Positions 7,756 through 13,094 of a stretch of DNA of 13,094 nucleotides are shown here, in pieces. A program made the position numbers and the translations under genes. Every line of letters begins with the position of its first letter. Positions within the stretch are counted from its first letter, which is position 1. The notes beneath the pieces were generated by a model, which was not told where the DNA came from, ran no database searches, and saw nothing but the letters and a program-made list of their open reading frames with translations. This DNA is from Erginobacter sp964465735 (GTDB lineage: Bacteria > Auribacterota > Erginobacteria > Erginobacterales > Erginobacteraceae). The stretch is from positions 1 to 13,094 of the forward strand of contig CAYXKT010000077.1 of NCBI GenBank assembly GCA_964465735.1. Direction: 5' to 3'.

Positions 7756-9831
7756 TTATTTTGCAATGGGAAGGTCGCCGGATTGGCCGTAGTAGAGACG
7801 GGAGAGACCCCGCAGGGCCCAGAGGCCAGAGGATTCGCGGAAGATCCCGGGAACGTCCCAACCGGTGCCGGAATAGGCGGCGGGGAGCGGATAATCAGAA
7901 CCACCGCCGAAGTAGATCCGGGTCAGTTTCCGGACCGCCCAGGCCCCCCTCTCGGGACGATAGACCGCCGGCCAAAGAATATCGGGCCCGTTATAATATC
8001 CGGGGACCGGGGTGTCCCGGGAACTTCCGTAGTAGAACCGGGTCAGGGATCGAACCGCCCAGAAACCATTGGCCGGGCAAAAGCAGGCGATCTGCGCGGT
8101 CCCGTTACCGCTGTAATCGCCCGGGAGGGGGAGATCACCTGACCGGCCGAAATAGACCCGGGTCAGATTCCTTACCGCCCAGAGGCCACCACTACCCCGG
8201 AAGATCCCGGACCGGGCAGTGCCGTCTCCCCGATAATCAGCGGGGGCCGGGAGATCGCCCAAAGAGCCGAAATAATACCGAGTCACACCCCGGACCGCCC
8301 AGAGACCAGCGACGGGACGGAAGATGGCCGGGTTCGTGGTTCCGTCACCGTTATAATCGCCGGAGACCGGGAAGTCGTCATCCCCGCCAAAATAAAATCG
8401 GGTCAGGGAGCGGATCGCCCAGAGCCCGGAAGCCGGCCGGAAGACCGCCACCTCACTCTTGCCGTTTCCGTTGTAGTCCCCGGAAACCAACTTCGGCGCC
8501 GGCGACACTACAGGGGCCGGGGGATCGAGCCACTGCTTGATCAGCGGCCAGGAGCGGTTGAACCGGCCGTAGAAATCAATCCCGGTAGGATTGGGGCAGG
8601 AGGAGTAACCGCCGTAGAGCTGACCGATAAACCTCCGTCCGGCCTGCTCAATCAGCGGGCTCCCACTCGACCCCGGTTCGGTAACCCCGCTCTTCCACCT
8701 GACATTCCAGTAATCGGTATCCGAATCGACCAGACTGCCGTAACTGATCCGCTTAAAATCTCCTTCCGGGTGGTGGATACCCCGGATCGCGGTCCCCTTC
8801 GCCCAGGTATCGGCCACCCAGCCGAGATAGGTCACCCCGGCCGGGGATGATCGCCGGAGACGGAGAAAGGCAAAGTCATTACCGTTGTTATAAGGGCGAC
8901 TGGCCAGATAATCGGCCCCGCCCGTGGTCCTGGGCACTTTAGCCGGATCAGGAGGAGAAACATTACAGCTGGGCGTCTGGTAGAACCAGTAGAACTCGGT
9001 AGTATCCGCCTCCCCCTGGTTTTCGATGCAGTGATGGGCGGTCATAAAGTAATCGGTAAAATCGCCGGCGGTATTGTTGAGCAGGGCCCCGGTACACCAG
9101 ATAGATCCGCCATCCCCGATAGTGCCGATCCCGGCCACCGCGTTGGCCGCCACCCGCCAATCCGGCTCCGCGCAGCTCACGTCATTATTGCAGGGGCCGG
9201 CCGCGTTCCGACCGGAATCCGGTTGAGGCAGAGAACGATAGATATGAACCAGACGCTCCACCCGAAACTGTGGTGTTTCCGAAGTGCCCGGAGGCAGGGA
9301 AATCTCCAGGGCGAGATAATCGGAAAAGATAGTATCGGTCCAGAAACTCTCTCTCTCCCCCCAGAAACTCCGGGTGAAAGGACCCCGGGCTTGAGACGGG
9401 TCGAAGTAGGCATAGACCGTGATCGCGGCCCCTTCCGGAAGCCGCAACCCGGACACTTCCAGCCGGATCGCCTTCGCCCCCGGAGAGTGAAAGAGAAAGA
9501 CTCTCGCCTCCCCCCCGGAGCGAGTCTTCACCCCCGCCCCCGGATAATCAGCGAGGTCCAGCGGCCGGGGCAGTTCACGGAAAATCCCGATCCGGAGCGC
9601 GCCCTTGCCCAATGACGCCCGAGCCTCATCAGCAGCCCAAACCTCCTCCAGGTCAAGCGGAGCCAATTCAAAATAACCGTCCAGGCCAAAATCTTCCCGG
9701 GCCGTGATCGGAAACACCGCCGCTTGAGGGATAGGTACGCCGGGTTTAACGATCGCGTCCACTTCCGGCCCACCCCCCCAAACTCCGACCGGCAAGCCGA
9801 GCAGCATAATCAGCAGAACTATTCCCTTCAC
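7756..9831 (-). CDS. Secreted lysyl-endopeptidase-like serine protease (S1 family) with six C-terminal FG-GAP-like repeats
   Basis: A predicted exported protease of 691 residues. It starts at GTG 9831, with AAGGAG 8 nt upstream and a signal peptide beginning at once: Lys 2, hydrophobic 4-13, likely cleavage near 19-21. Residues from about 21 to 208 look like a beta-rich propeptide. The catalytic domain (about 209-434) matches Achromobacter protease I/Lys-C. It has CNNDVSC, CTGALLNNTA, TAHHC (His 267), NDFAFLRL (Asp 319) and TEPGSSGSP (Ser 389). Six cysteines (214, 220, 246, 268, 289, 412) have spacing close to the three disulfides known in that family. Asp 419 (GIDFYGR) corresponds to the specificity Asp, suggesting cleavage after basic residues. 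The second Gly-Gln-Leu position has Tyr (QLYGG) where protease I has His. Residues from about 447 are six repeats of exactly 40 residues, probably a beta-propeller-like adhesive or calcium-binding module. No membrane anchor or sorting signal is seen at the C-terminus. Confidence 0.93.
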   Translation of the reverse strand: MKGIVLLIMLLGLPVGVWGGGPEVDAIVKPGVPIPQAAVFPITAREDFGLDGYFELAPLDLEEVWAADEARASLGKGALRIGIFRELPRPLDLADYPGAGVKTRSGGEARVFLFHSPGAKAIRLEVSGLRLPEGAAITVYAYFDPSQARGPFTRSFWGERESFWTDTIFSDYLALEISLPPGTSETPQFRVERLVHIYRSLPQPDSGRNAAGPCNNDVSCAEPDWRVAANAVAGIGTIGDGGSIWCTGALLNNTAGDFTDYFMTAHHCIENQGEADTTEFYWFYQTPSCNVSPPDPAKVPRTTGGADYLASRPYNNGNDFAFLRLRRSSPAGVTYLGWVADTWAKGTAIRGIHHPEGDFKRISYGSLVDSDTDYWNVRWKSGVTEPGSSGSPLIEQAGRRFIGQLYGGYSSCPNPTGIDFYGRFNRSWPLIKQWLDPPAPVVSPAPKLVSGDYNGNGKSEVAVFRPASGLWAIRSLTRFYFGGDDDFPVSGDYNGDGTTNPAIFRPVAGLWAVRGVTRYYFGSLGDLPAPADYRGDGTARSGIFRGSGGLWAVRNLTRVYFGRSGDLPLPGDYSGNGTAQIACFCPANGFWAVRSLTRFYYGSSRDTPVPGYYNGPDILWPAVYRPERGAWAVRKLTRIYFGGGSDYPLPAAYSGTGWDVPGIFRESSGLWALRGLSRLYYGQSGDLPIAK
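7774..8493 (-). repeat. Six in-register 120-bp coding repeats (40-residue FG-GAP/VCBS-like units)
   Basis: Inside the protease gene, a unit of the form xPxxGDYxGxGxxxxAxFRPxxGLWAVRxLTRxYFGxxxD recurs six times with no insertion or deletion. Its DY/YY/AY dipeptide falls every 40 residues. The first four units keep a calcium-loop-like DYNGNG or DYxGxG core. Units five (YYNGPD) and six (AYSGTG) have lost the leading Asp. The DNA copies are clearly diverged, so this is an old expansion rather than a recent one. Such units usually form blades of a beta-propeller; whether six blades close a ring here is inference. Confidence 0.9.
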
Positions 9832-9839
9832 TAAAAAAG

Positions 9840-9845
9840 CTCCTT
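9840..9845 (-). promoter_or_regulatory. Shine-Dalgarno site selecting the GTG start of the protease gene
   Basis: The minus strand reads AAGGAG-CTTTTTTA-GTG, an ideal 8-nt spacing to the GTG at 9831. The in-frame ATG at 9852 has GAGG directly abutting it, which is too close to work well. It would also place seven extra residues ahead of an otherwise standard signal peptide. Confidence 0.75.
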
Positions 9846-9869
9846 CCCTCATCCTCGGATTTCGTTTAA

Positions 9870-9898
9870 CCTGACTTGATTGAGAAAATCAGGTCAGG
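9870..9898. promoter_or_regulatory. Strong hairpin/inverted repeat upstream of the protease start
   Basis: The 12-bp arms cctgacttgatt (9870-9881) and aatcaggtcagg (9887-9898) pair at 11 of 12 positions around a 5-nt loop (gagaa). The element ends 39 bp before the protease GTG. No T-run follows on either strand, so it is not a terminator. It is either an operator for a dimeric regulator or a 5'-leader hairpin affecting the mRNA of the protease. Confidence 0.5.
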
Positions 9899-10014
9899 AT
9901 ATCTGGTTCTCTTCCGTCTTGGGCCGGTAAAGACTATCTGTTCAATCCGGATTTCTCAAAAAAACGCAACACTTTAGCTGGACCAAAGTCTCTACTGTTT
10001 TATCAGTCTGCAAT

Positions 10015-10096
10015 TGTCATTGCGAGGAGGTCCGAAAGCCTTCGGACCGAAGAAGCGATCTCCAGGTTGAGACTGCTTCTCCGTCTTCCGTCTCAA
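10015..10096. repeat. 'tgtcattgcgag...' type interspersed palindromic element
   Basis: It begins tgtcattgcgagg, the opening of a dispersed intergenic element I have seen in many unrelated bacterial genomes. It contains a perfect 8-bp hairpin, ggtccgaa-agcc-ttcggacc (10029-10048). A second inverted pair follows, gaagcgatctc (10052-10062) with gagactgcttc (10069-10079), 9 of 11 matching. A third pair is ttgagac (10067-10073) with gtctcaa (10090-10096). Pairs two and three are mutually exclusive. The element is non-coding and sits between divergent genes. Confidence 0.65.
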
Positions 10097-10352
10097 GCCG
10101 GATCTCCGACCCGCCCGTGGTGCCGAAACAAGAAAAACAGCTCAAAACCCCCGCGGAGTCGAGACAATTCCGATCTTGCTGTTGAACATTTTTTTAGCAA
10201 TACAGCAATCAATAACCCGGATGTTATTTGCGCTGAATTTTCTGCTGGGCAAATTTCCTTCAACAGCCCTGCAGTATTGTTTGTAGCGGCAGATCGCTTT
10301 TAAGAGATCCGGGTATAGCCAAATATATCACAACAACCAACAGTTCAACACT
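10097..10352. other. Spacer upstream of the RNA methyltransferase gene
   Basis: This AT-richer stretch should hold the promoter of the plus-strand methyltransferase gene, but I cannot point to a convincing -35/-10 pair. A small inverted repeat, ttgctg (10176-10181) with cagcaa (10203-10208), flanks a seven-T run. No Shine-Dalgarno is visible before the ATG at 10353. Confidence 0.4.
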
Positions 10353-11558
10353 ATGAACAAGATTATTACTCTTCAGATCGACGACCTGGTCTATCCCGGA
10401 CGCGGACTGGCCCGGCTTGACGGTTGCGTGGTCTTCATCCCCGAAGTCCTGCCCGGAGAGACTGTCTCCGCCCGGATCACCCGAAAGAAAAAAAATTACG
10501 CCGAAGCCGAACTGGTAGCGGTAGAAGTCCCCTCCCCCGACCGGATCTCCCCCATCTGTCCCCTGGCCGGAATCTGTCCCGGATGCTCCTACCAGCACCT
10601 GGACTACGAAGCGGAAATCCGGATCAAGCAGGCCCAGTTTTCCGACCTGTTCCTCCGGATCGGCAAGATAGCCGACCTCCCGCTGCGGGAACCGGTTCCC
10701 TCCCCCCAGCCTTTGGGGTACCGGAACAAGATCACCCTCCACGCCGGGCCCAAACCGGCCAAGGATCCGCGGCTGGGTTATTACGGCTTCGATAACCGGA
10801 CGGTGATCGAGATCCCGGCCTGCCCGCTGGCGAAAACGGAGATCAATCACCTTCTGGCCGACCTCCGCAAAGACAGCAAATTTGTCGCCGGCCTCCACCC
10901 CGGTGAAACTCTCCTGCTCCGCTGGACAGAAACCAATGGCGCGATCAGCCGCCGGGGTCGGGAAAAGGGGAGACGGATTCACCTGACCGAGACCACCAGC
11001 TTAGGGGAGATCACCACCCCGCTCGGTTCCTTCTTCCAGGTCAACCTCCCGGCCACCGACCTGCTCCTGAAACGATTGGAGGAGATCATCTCCCGGCTCA
11101 CACCCACAGCGGCGATCGACCTCTACTGCGGCTCCGGCCTCTTCTCTCTGGCCGCCGGAAAAGCTGGTGTCCCGGCCGTGCTCGGGATCGACCGCGACGG
11201 AAAGGCCATCGAAGCCGCCCGGCAAAACGCCTCCCGACTTAACCTCGCCGGTCTCCAGTTCGAGACCCTCTCCGCCCTCGACGGACTGGAATTCGGTCTG
11301 CAGCCTCTGGACCCCGAAGAGACCCTCCTGATCCTCGACCCGCCCCGGTCCGGGCTGGAGAAGGAAGTCAGCAAAATGATCGCCGACTCCGGCCCTGTCC
11401 ACCTGGTCTATATCTCCTGCGCCCCTGACACCCTGGCCCGGGACGCCCGCCGCCTGACCGAAGCCGGCTATAAAATCGAGGAGACCGGAATCTACGACAT
11501 CTTCCCCCGCACCCCTCACTTCGAATCCCTGACAGTCTTCCGCCGCCCTTTAGTCTAA
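10353..11558 (+). CDS. TrmA/RumA-family SAM-dependent RNA uracil-C5 methyltransferase (23S rRNA RlmD-like)
   Basis: This 401-residue cytoplasmic enzyme should methylate C5 of a specific uridine in RNA using S-adenosylmethionine. A short N-terminal TRAM domain (about 1-60, with GRGLARLDG and PGE) is followed by iron-sulfur cysteines 69, 75 and 78 (CX5CX2C) and 157 (PACPLA), as in RumA/RlmD. The SAM-binding loop is DLYCGSGLFSL (256-266), with ID at 279-280 and DPPRSGL (329-335). The catalytic nucleophile is Cys 356 (YISCAPDTLARD), and the general base is Glu 391 (FPRTPHFE). All key residues are intact and the length is normal. The iron-sulfur site argues for an rRNA enzyme (U1939 or U747 type) rather than TrmA. 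The exact target nucleotide cannot be read from sequence, so no symbol is given. It is transcribed divergently from the protease and convergently with the deacetylase, apparently alone. Confidence 0.96.
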   Translation: MNKIITLQIDDLVYPGRGLARLDGCVVFIPEVLPGETVSARITRKKKNYAEAELVAVEVPSPDRISPICPLAGICPGCSYQHLDYEAEIRIKQAQFSDLFLRIGKIADLPLREPVPSPQPLGYRNKITLHAGPKPAKDPRLGYYGFDNRTVIEIPACPLAKTEINHLLADLRKDSKFVAGLHPGETLLLRWTETNGAISRRGREKGRRIHLTETTSLGEITTPLGSFFQVNLPATDLLLKRLEEIISRLTPTAAIDLYCGSGLFSLAAGKAGVPAVLGIDRDGKAIEAARQNASRLNLAGLQFETLSALDGLEFGLQPLDPEETLLILDPPRSGLEKEVSKMIADSGPVHLVYISCAPDTLARDARRLTEAGYKIEETGIYDIFPRTPHFESLTVFRRPLV

Positions 11559-11660
11559 CTTCGTTTACAGATCCGATCTTTACTTATCCCGGCATCCGGA
11601 TTACTCCCACGGAAGGCTTCACCGCGGAGTGTTCCGCCTAATCCGGAGAAAAGATCCGTC

Positions 11661-11685
11661 GAAAAAAGCCAGCGGAACCGCTGCC
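11661..11685 (-). terminator. Possible intrinsic terminator for minus-strand transcription
   Basis: On the minus strand, cagcg-gttc-cgctg is followed by gc and then six T (plus-strand A run 11662-11667). This resembles a short Rho-independent terminator. It lies about 325 bp downstream of the deacetylase stop, so it would give that mRNA a long untranslated tail, and the repeats lie within that tail. The stem is short, which limits confidence. Confidence 0.4.
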
Positions 11686-11816
11686 CAGAGCAGCTATGCC
11701 CCTTAAGAATCTCCTCTCCGATCGGGCATCTAAATCACAACCGCTTCCCCCCCCCAATAGTAATCAGCTCCTAAAGTCTGGACAAATAAAGGGCGAGGGG
11801 GGTACTCAGCAGGAAC

Positions 11817-11844
11817 CGATCCCGATAGCGATCCCGATTGCGAT
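11817..11844. repeat. Short tandem repeat of cgatcccgat(ag/tg) units
   Basis: The sequence cgatcccgatag is followed by cgatcccgattg and cgat, a 12-bp period with two full units and a partial one. It is intergenic low-complexity sequence in the convergent spacer between the methyltransferase and deacetylase genes. Confidence 0.7.
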
Positions 11845-11862
11845 GAATCCCCTCCCCTGATT

Positions 11863-12010
11863 ATCCGTGAAGATCCGCGGAGATCCGTGGTTCAATAAAA
11901 GGGGCCAAGGCGGGGAAAATCGGTAAGCAGTAAGCAGTGAGCAGTAATCGGTAATCGGCGATCAGTGGTTTTTTCCAAAATCCGTGAAGATCCGCGGAGA
12001 TCCGTGGTTA
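11863..12010. repeat. Pair of 30-bp direct repeats (atccgtga-agatccgcgg-agatccgtgg type) flanking low-complexity DNA
   Basis: Copy A is 11863-11892 and copy B is 11981-12010, offset by about 117 bp and near-identical. Each is itself a tandem of three ~10-bp units (gatccgtgaa, gatccgcgga, gatccgtgg) with a central 8-bp palindrome, tccgcgga. Copy B includes the three bases of the deacetylase stop codon (12008-12010). This resembles a common dispersed intergenic repeat of environmental bacteria. Confidence 0.8.
11921..11970. repeat. Degenerate simple repeat (gtaagca/gtaatcg units)
   Basis: Between the two 30-bp repeats the sequence is a run of 6-8 bp near-repeats: gtaagca, gtaagca, gtgagca, gtaatcg, gtaatcg, gcgatca, gtgg. 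No coding frame or stable fold accounts for it. It looks like slippage-derived low-complexity sequence. Confidence 0.7.
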
Positions 12011-12991
12011 TCTCAAACCCGCCGGACGACCACGCAAAAGCCGCGCCGCAAAACGGGACAGAGAAGGCTCGCTCGTCCAGGTACGCTGCAGAGCGTAAGG
12101 ATCAGCGGTCCCATCGTTGACCCCATCAATAGTCGAACAGGCATACTCGTATCCGACGTGCCGGACCATTCCCTTAATTACCTCGTCGAAGTCGCCGGCC
12201 TGCCCATTGGGATAGCAGAACCCCGTCACCTCCCGCCCCAGGATCTGTTCCAGGTCCTTTTTCGACCGTTCGATCTCCTCCCGGGCCAGACGGGGAGGGA
12301 TCTTGGTCAGGATCGGATGGTGGACCGTGTGGGCGCCGAAATCGATCCCGGCCTTCGCCATCTCTCGAATTTGCGAACGGTTAAGGATCCGGGAGGGATT
12401 CTTCTTGCTCACCGCCAGCCGGCGACGGATCTTCTGACAGAGCTTCTCCCGTTCCTCCTCCCGAACAGTCTTCAAAAGCGCTTTCAGCCGATCAAATGCG
12501 GCCCGGCGGGAAGTTTCATCCGTCCAGGAGAAAGTCTCCCTCCCCTCCTCCCGTTCCAGCTCAAGACCGGTCTTCTCCGTCTCCTGGAAGAGGAACCCCA
12601 GCTCATCAGTCCAGGGGACTCGATCGGTATCGACAAATCCGGTCGAGATAAAGACCGTAACCGGGAGCTGGTACTCCCGCAGGATGGGGAAGGCGTTACG
12701 ATAGACATCCTCGTACTCGTCATCAAAGGTCAGGGCCAGGGCCCGCTCCGGGATCGGCGCCCCGGTCTTCACCATCTCCACCAACCGGTCGATCTCCAGA
12801 ACCCGGTAGTGGCTCCGGACCAGCCGCATCTGCCGGGAGAAGACCTTCCGGGTCACGTGCGGCAGATAAGGCTCCTCCCGATCGGTGACGTGGTGATACA
12901 TCAGGATGTGAAAGCAGCCGGACCGCCGAGCCCGCAGCCAGGTCCGAAAAACCCCGGAATAATAGCCCATCCTGATCAATGTCGTTTTCAT
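12008..12991 (-). CDS. CE4-family polysaccharide deacetylase (NodB homology domain)
   Basis: This predicted metal-dependent deacetylase would remove N- or O-acetyl groups from a sugar polymer or glycan precursor. With the ATG at 12991 it has 327 residues. Visible features: HILMYHHVTD near 28-37; motif 1 LTFDDE (87-92), with the catalytic-base and metal Asp pair at 90-91; TVFISTGFVD near 112-121; motif 2 HTVHHP with metal ligands His 221 and His 225; motif 3 CYPNG (259-263). The usual Gly after the Asp pair is Glu here. Residues about 145-215 form a charged insertion rich in Glu, Lys and Arg, likely helical. There is no signal peptide or membrane segment, suggesting action in the cytoplasm or on intermediates. 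A longer frame from 13048 would start inside the 45-bp repeat and is rejected. The Shine-Dalgarno is weak at both this start and the ATG at 12970. No glycosyltransferase neighbour is visible in this window. Confidence 0.93.
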   Translation of the reverse strand: MKTTLIRMGYYSGVFRTWLRARRSGCFHILMYHHVTDREEPYLPHVTRKVFSRQMRLVRSHYRVLEIDRLVEMVKTGAPIPERALALTFDDEYEDVYRNAFPILREYQLPVTVFISTGFVDTDRVPWTDELGFLFQETEKTGLELEREEGRETFSWTDETSRRAAFDRLKALLKTVREEEREKLCQKIRRRLAVSKKNPSRILNRSQIREMAKAGIDFGAHTVHHPILTKIPPRLAREEIERSKKDLEQILGREVTGFCYPNGQAGDFDEVIKGMVRHVGYEYACSTIDGVNDGTADPYALQRTWTSEPSLSRFAARLLRGRPAGLR

Positions 12992-13030
12992 CGGTAAAAT
13001 TTCAGCTATCGGAAATCCGGTCCAACACCC

Positions 13031-13074
13031 AGACCCCTCCCGGTTCATCCGGCAGGTGAATCAGTTCATCAGCT
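13031..13074. repeat. Third copy of the 45-bp palindromic repeat
   Basis: It matches the copies at 18-62 and 88-132 in the same orientation, starting agacccct and carrying ccggttcatccggcaggtga. It differs from copy 2 at three places in the aligned core. One change (g to c at 13039) breaks the palindromic stem without compensation, so this copy would fold less well. It lies 40-80 bp upstream of the deacetylase start, while the other two lie downstream of addA, so its position relative to genes is not constant. Confidence 0.85.
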
Positions 13075-13094
13075 GCCAGCCGCCGACACCCCCT

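Noticed and set aside
6774..8540. Long open frame on the plus strand spanning the addB start and the protease repeats
   Set aside because: It is antisense to two well-supported genes. Its translation is rich in Pro, Arg and Gly with no recognisable domain, as expected from the opposite strand of GC-rich codons.
11610..11636. Hairpin after the methyltransferase gene (cggaa...ttccg) as its terminator
   Set aside because: The 5-bp outer stem is weak and no T-run follows on the plus strand, so I cannot support an intrinsic terminator for this gene.
11984..12997. Plus-strand open frame covering the deacetylase gene
   Set aside because: It mirrors the deacetylase, which has all CE4 motifs. The plus-strand product shows only low-complexity Pro/Leu/Arg sequence and begins inside an intergenic repeat.
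12992..13048. N-terminal extension of the deacetylase from an ATG at 13048
   Set aside because: The first residues would be encoded by the palindromic repeat, with no family similarity and no Shine-Dalgarno. The ATG at 12991 gives a normal N-terminus.
1..13094. A new defence island or mobile system spanning the window
   Set aside because: The AddAB-like pair has the size, gene order and motifs of housekeeping break-repair enzymes. The other genes are a protease, an RNA methyltransferase and a deacetylase. No integrase, transposase, toxin, reverse transcriptase or nuclease-effector partner is present.

Overview
This is a GC-rich (by eye about 60 %) bacterial chromosomal segment with five complete protein genes, four on the minus strand and one on the plus strand. 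There are no tRNA or rRNA genes, no integrase or transposase, and no cas genes. The lineage cannot be fixed from this window. The combination of high GC, a secreted protease with FG-GAP-like repeats of the 'GDYNGDG...AxFRPxxGLWAVRxxTRxYFG' type, and many small intergenic repeats suggests an uncultured, Gram-negative-type environmental bacterium. PVC-superphylum or Omnitrophota/Aureabacteria-like lineages come to mind. That placement is an impression from repeat style, not a demonstrated result.

Layout. Positions 1-355 are non-coding and hold two tandem copies of a 45-bp palindromic repeat with a 70-bp period. From 356 to 7613, on the minus strand, lies a two-gene operon read right to left: an AddB-type nuclease/inactivated-helicase subunit, then an AddA-type helicase-nuclease subunit. 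The two genes overlap by 11 bp. Together they would form the double-strand-break end-processing enzyme that loads recombinase, the functional counterpart of RecBCD. A likely intrinsic terminator overlaps the addA stop codon. Upstream on the same strand (7756-9831) is a secreted S1-family protease of the lysyl-endopeptidase (Achromobacter protease I) type. It has a signal peptide, a propeptide, a catalytic domain with its full triad and six cysteines, and a C-terminal block of six 40-residue repeats.

The roughly 520-bp spacer between the protease and the next gene holds a strong imperfect hairpin just upstream of the protease start and a 'tgtcattgcgag...' interspersed element. A plus-strand gene (10353-11558) then encodes an iron-sulfur TrmA/RumA-family RNA uracil-C5 methyltransferase. 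A 450-bp convergent spacer follows. It is packed with short low-complexity and dispersed repeats, and one repeat copy runs into the stop codon of the last gene, a minus-strand CE4 polysaccharide deacetylase (12008-12991). A third copy of the 45-bp palindromic repeat lies just upstream of the deacetylase, at the right edge.

The genes do not form one pathway: DNA repair, extracellular proteolysis, RNA modification and glycan modification sit side by side. I see no compelling new defence or mobile system. The most unusual items are the protease architecture with its possible arginine-directed maturation, and the repeat content of the spacers.
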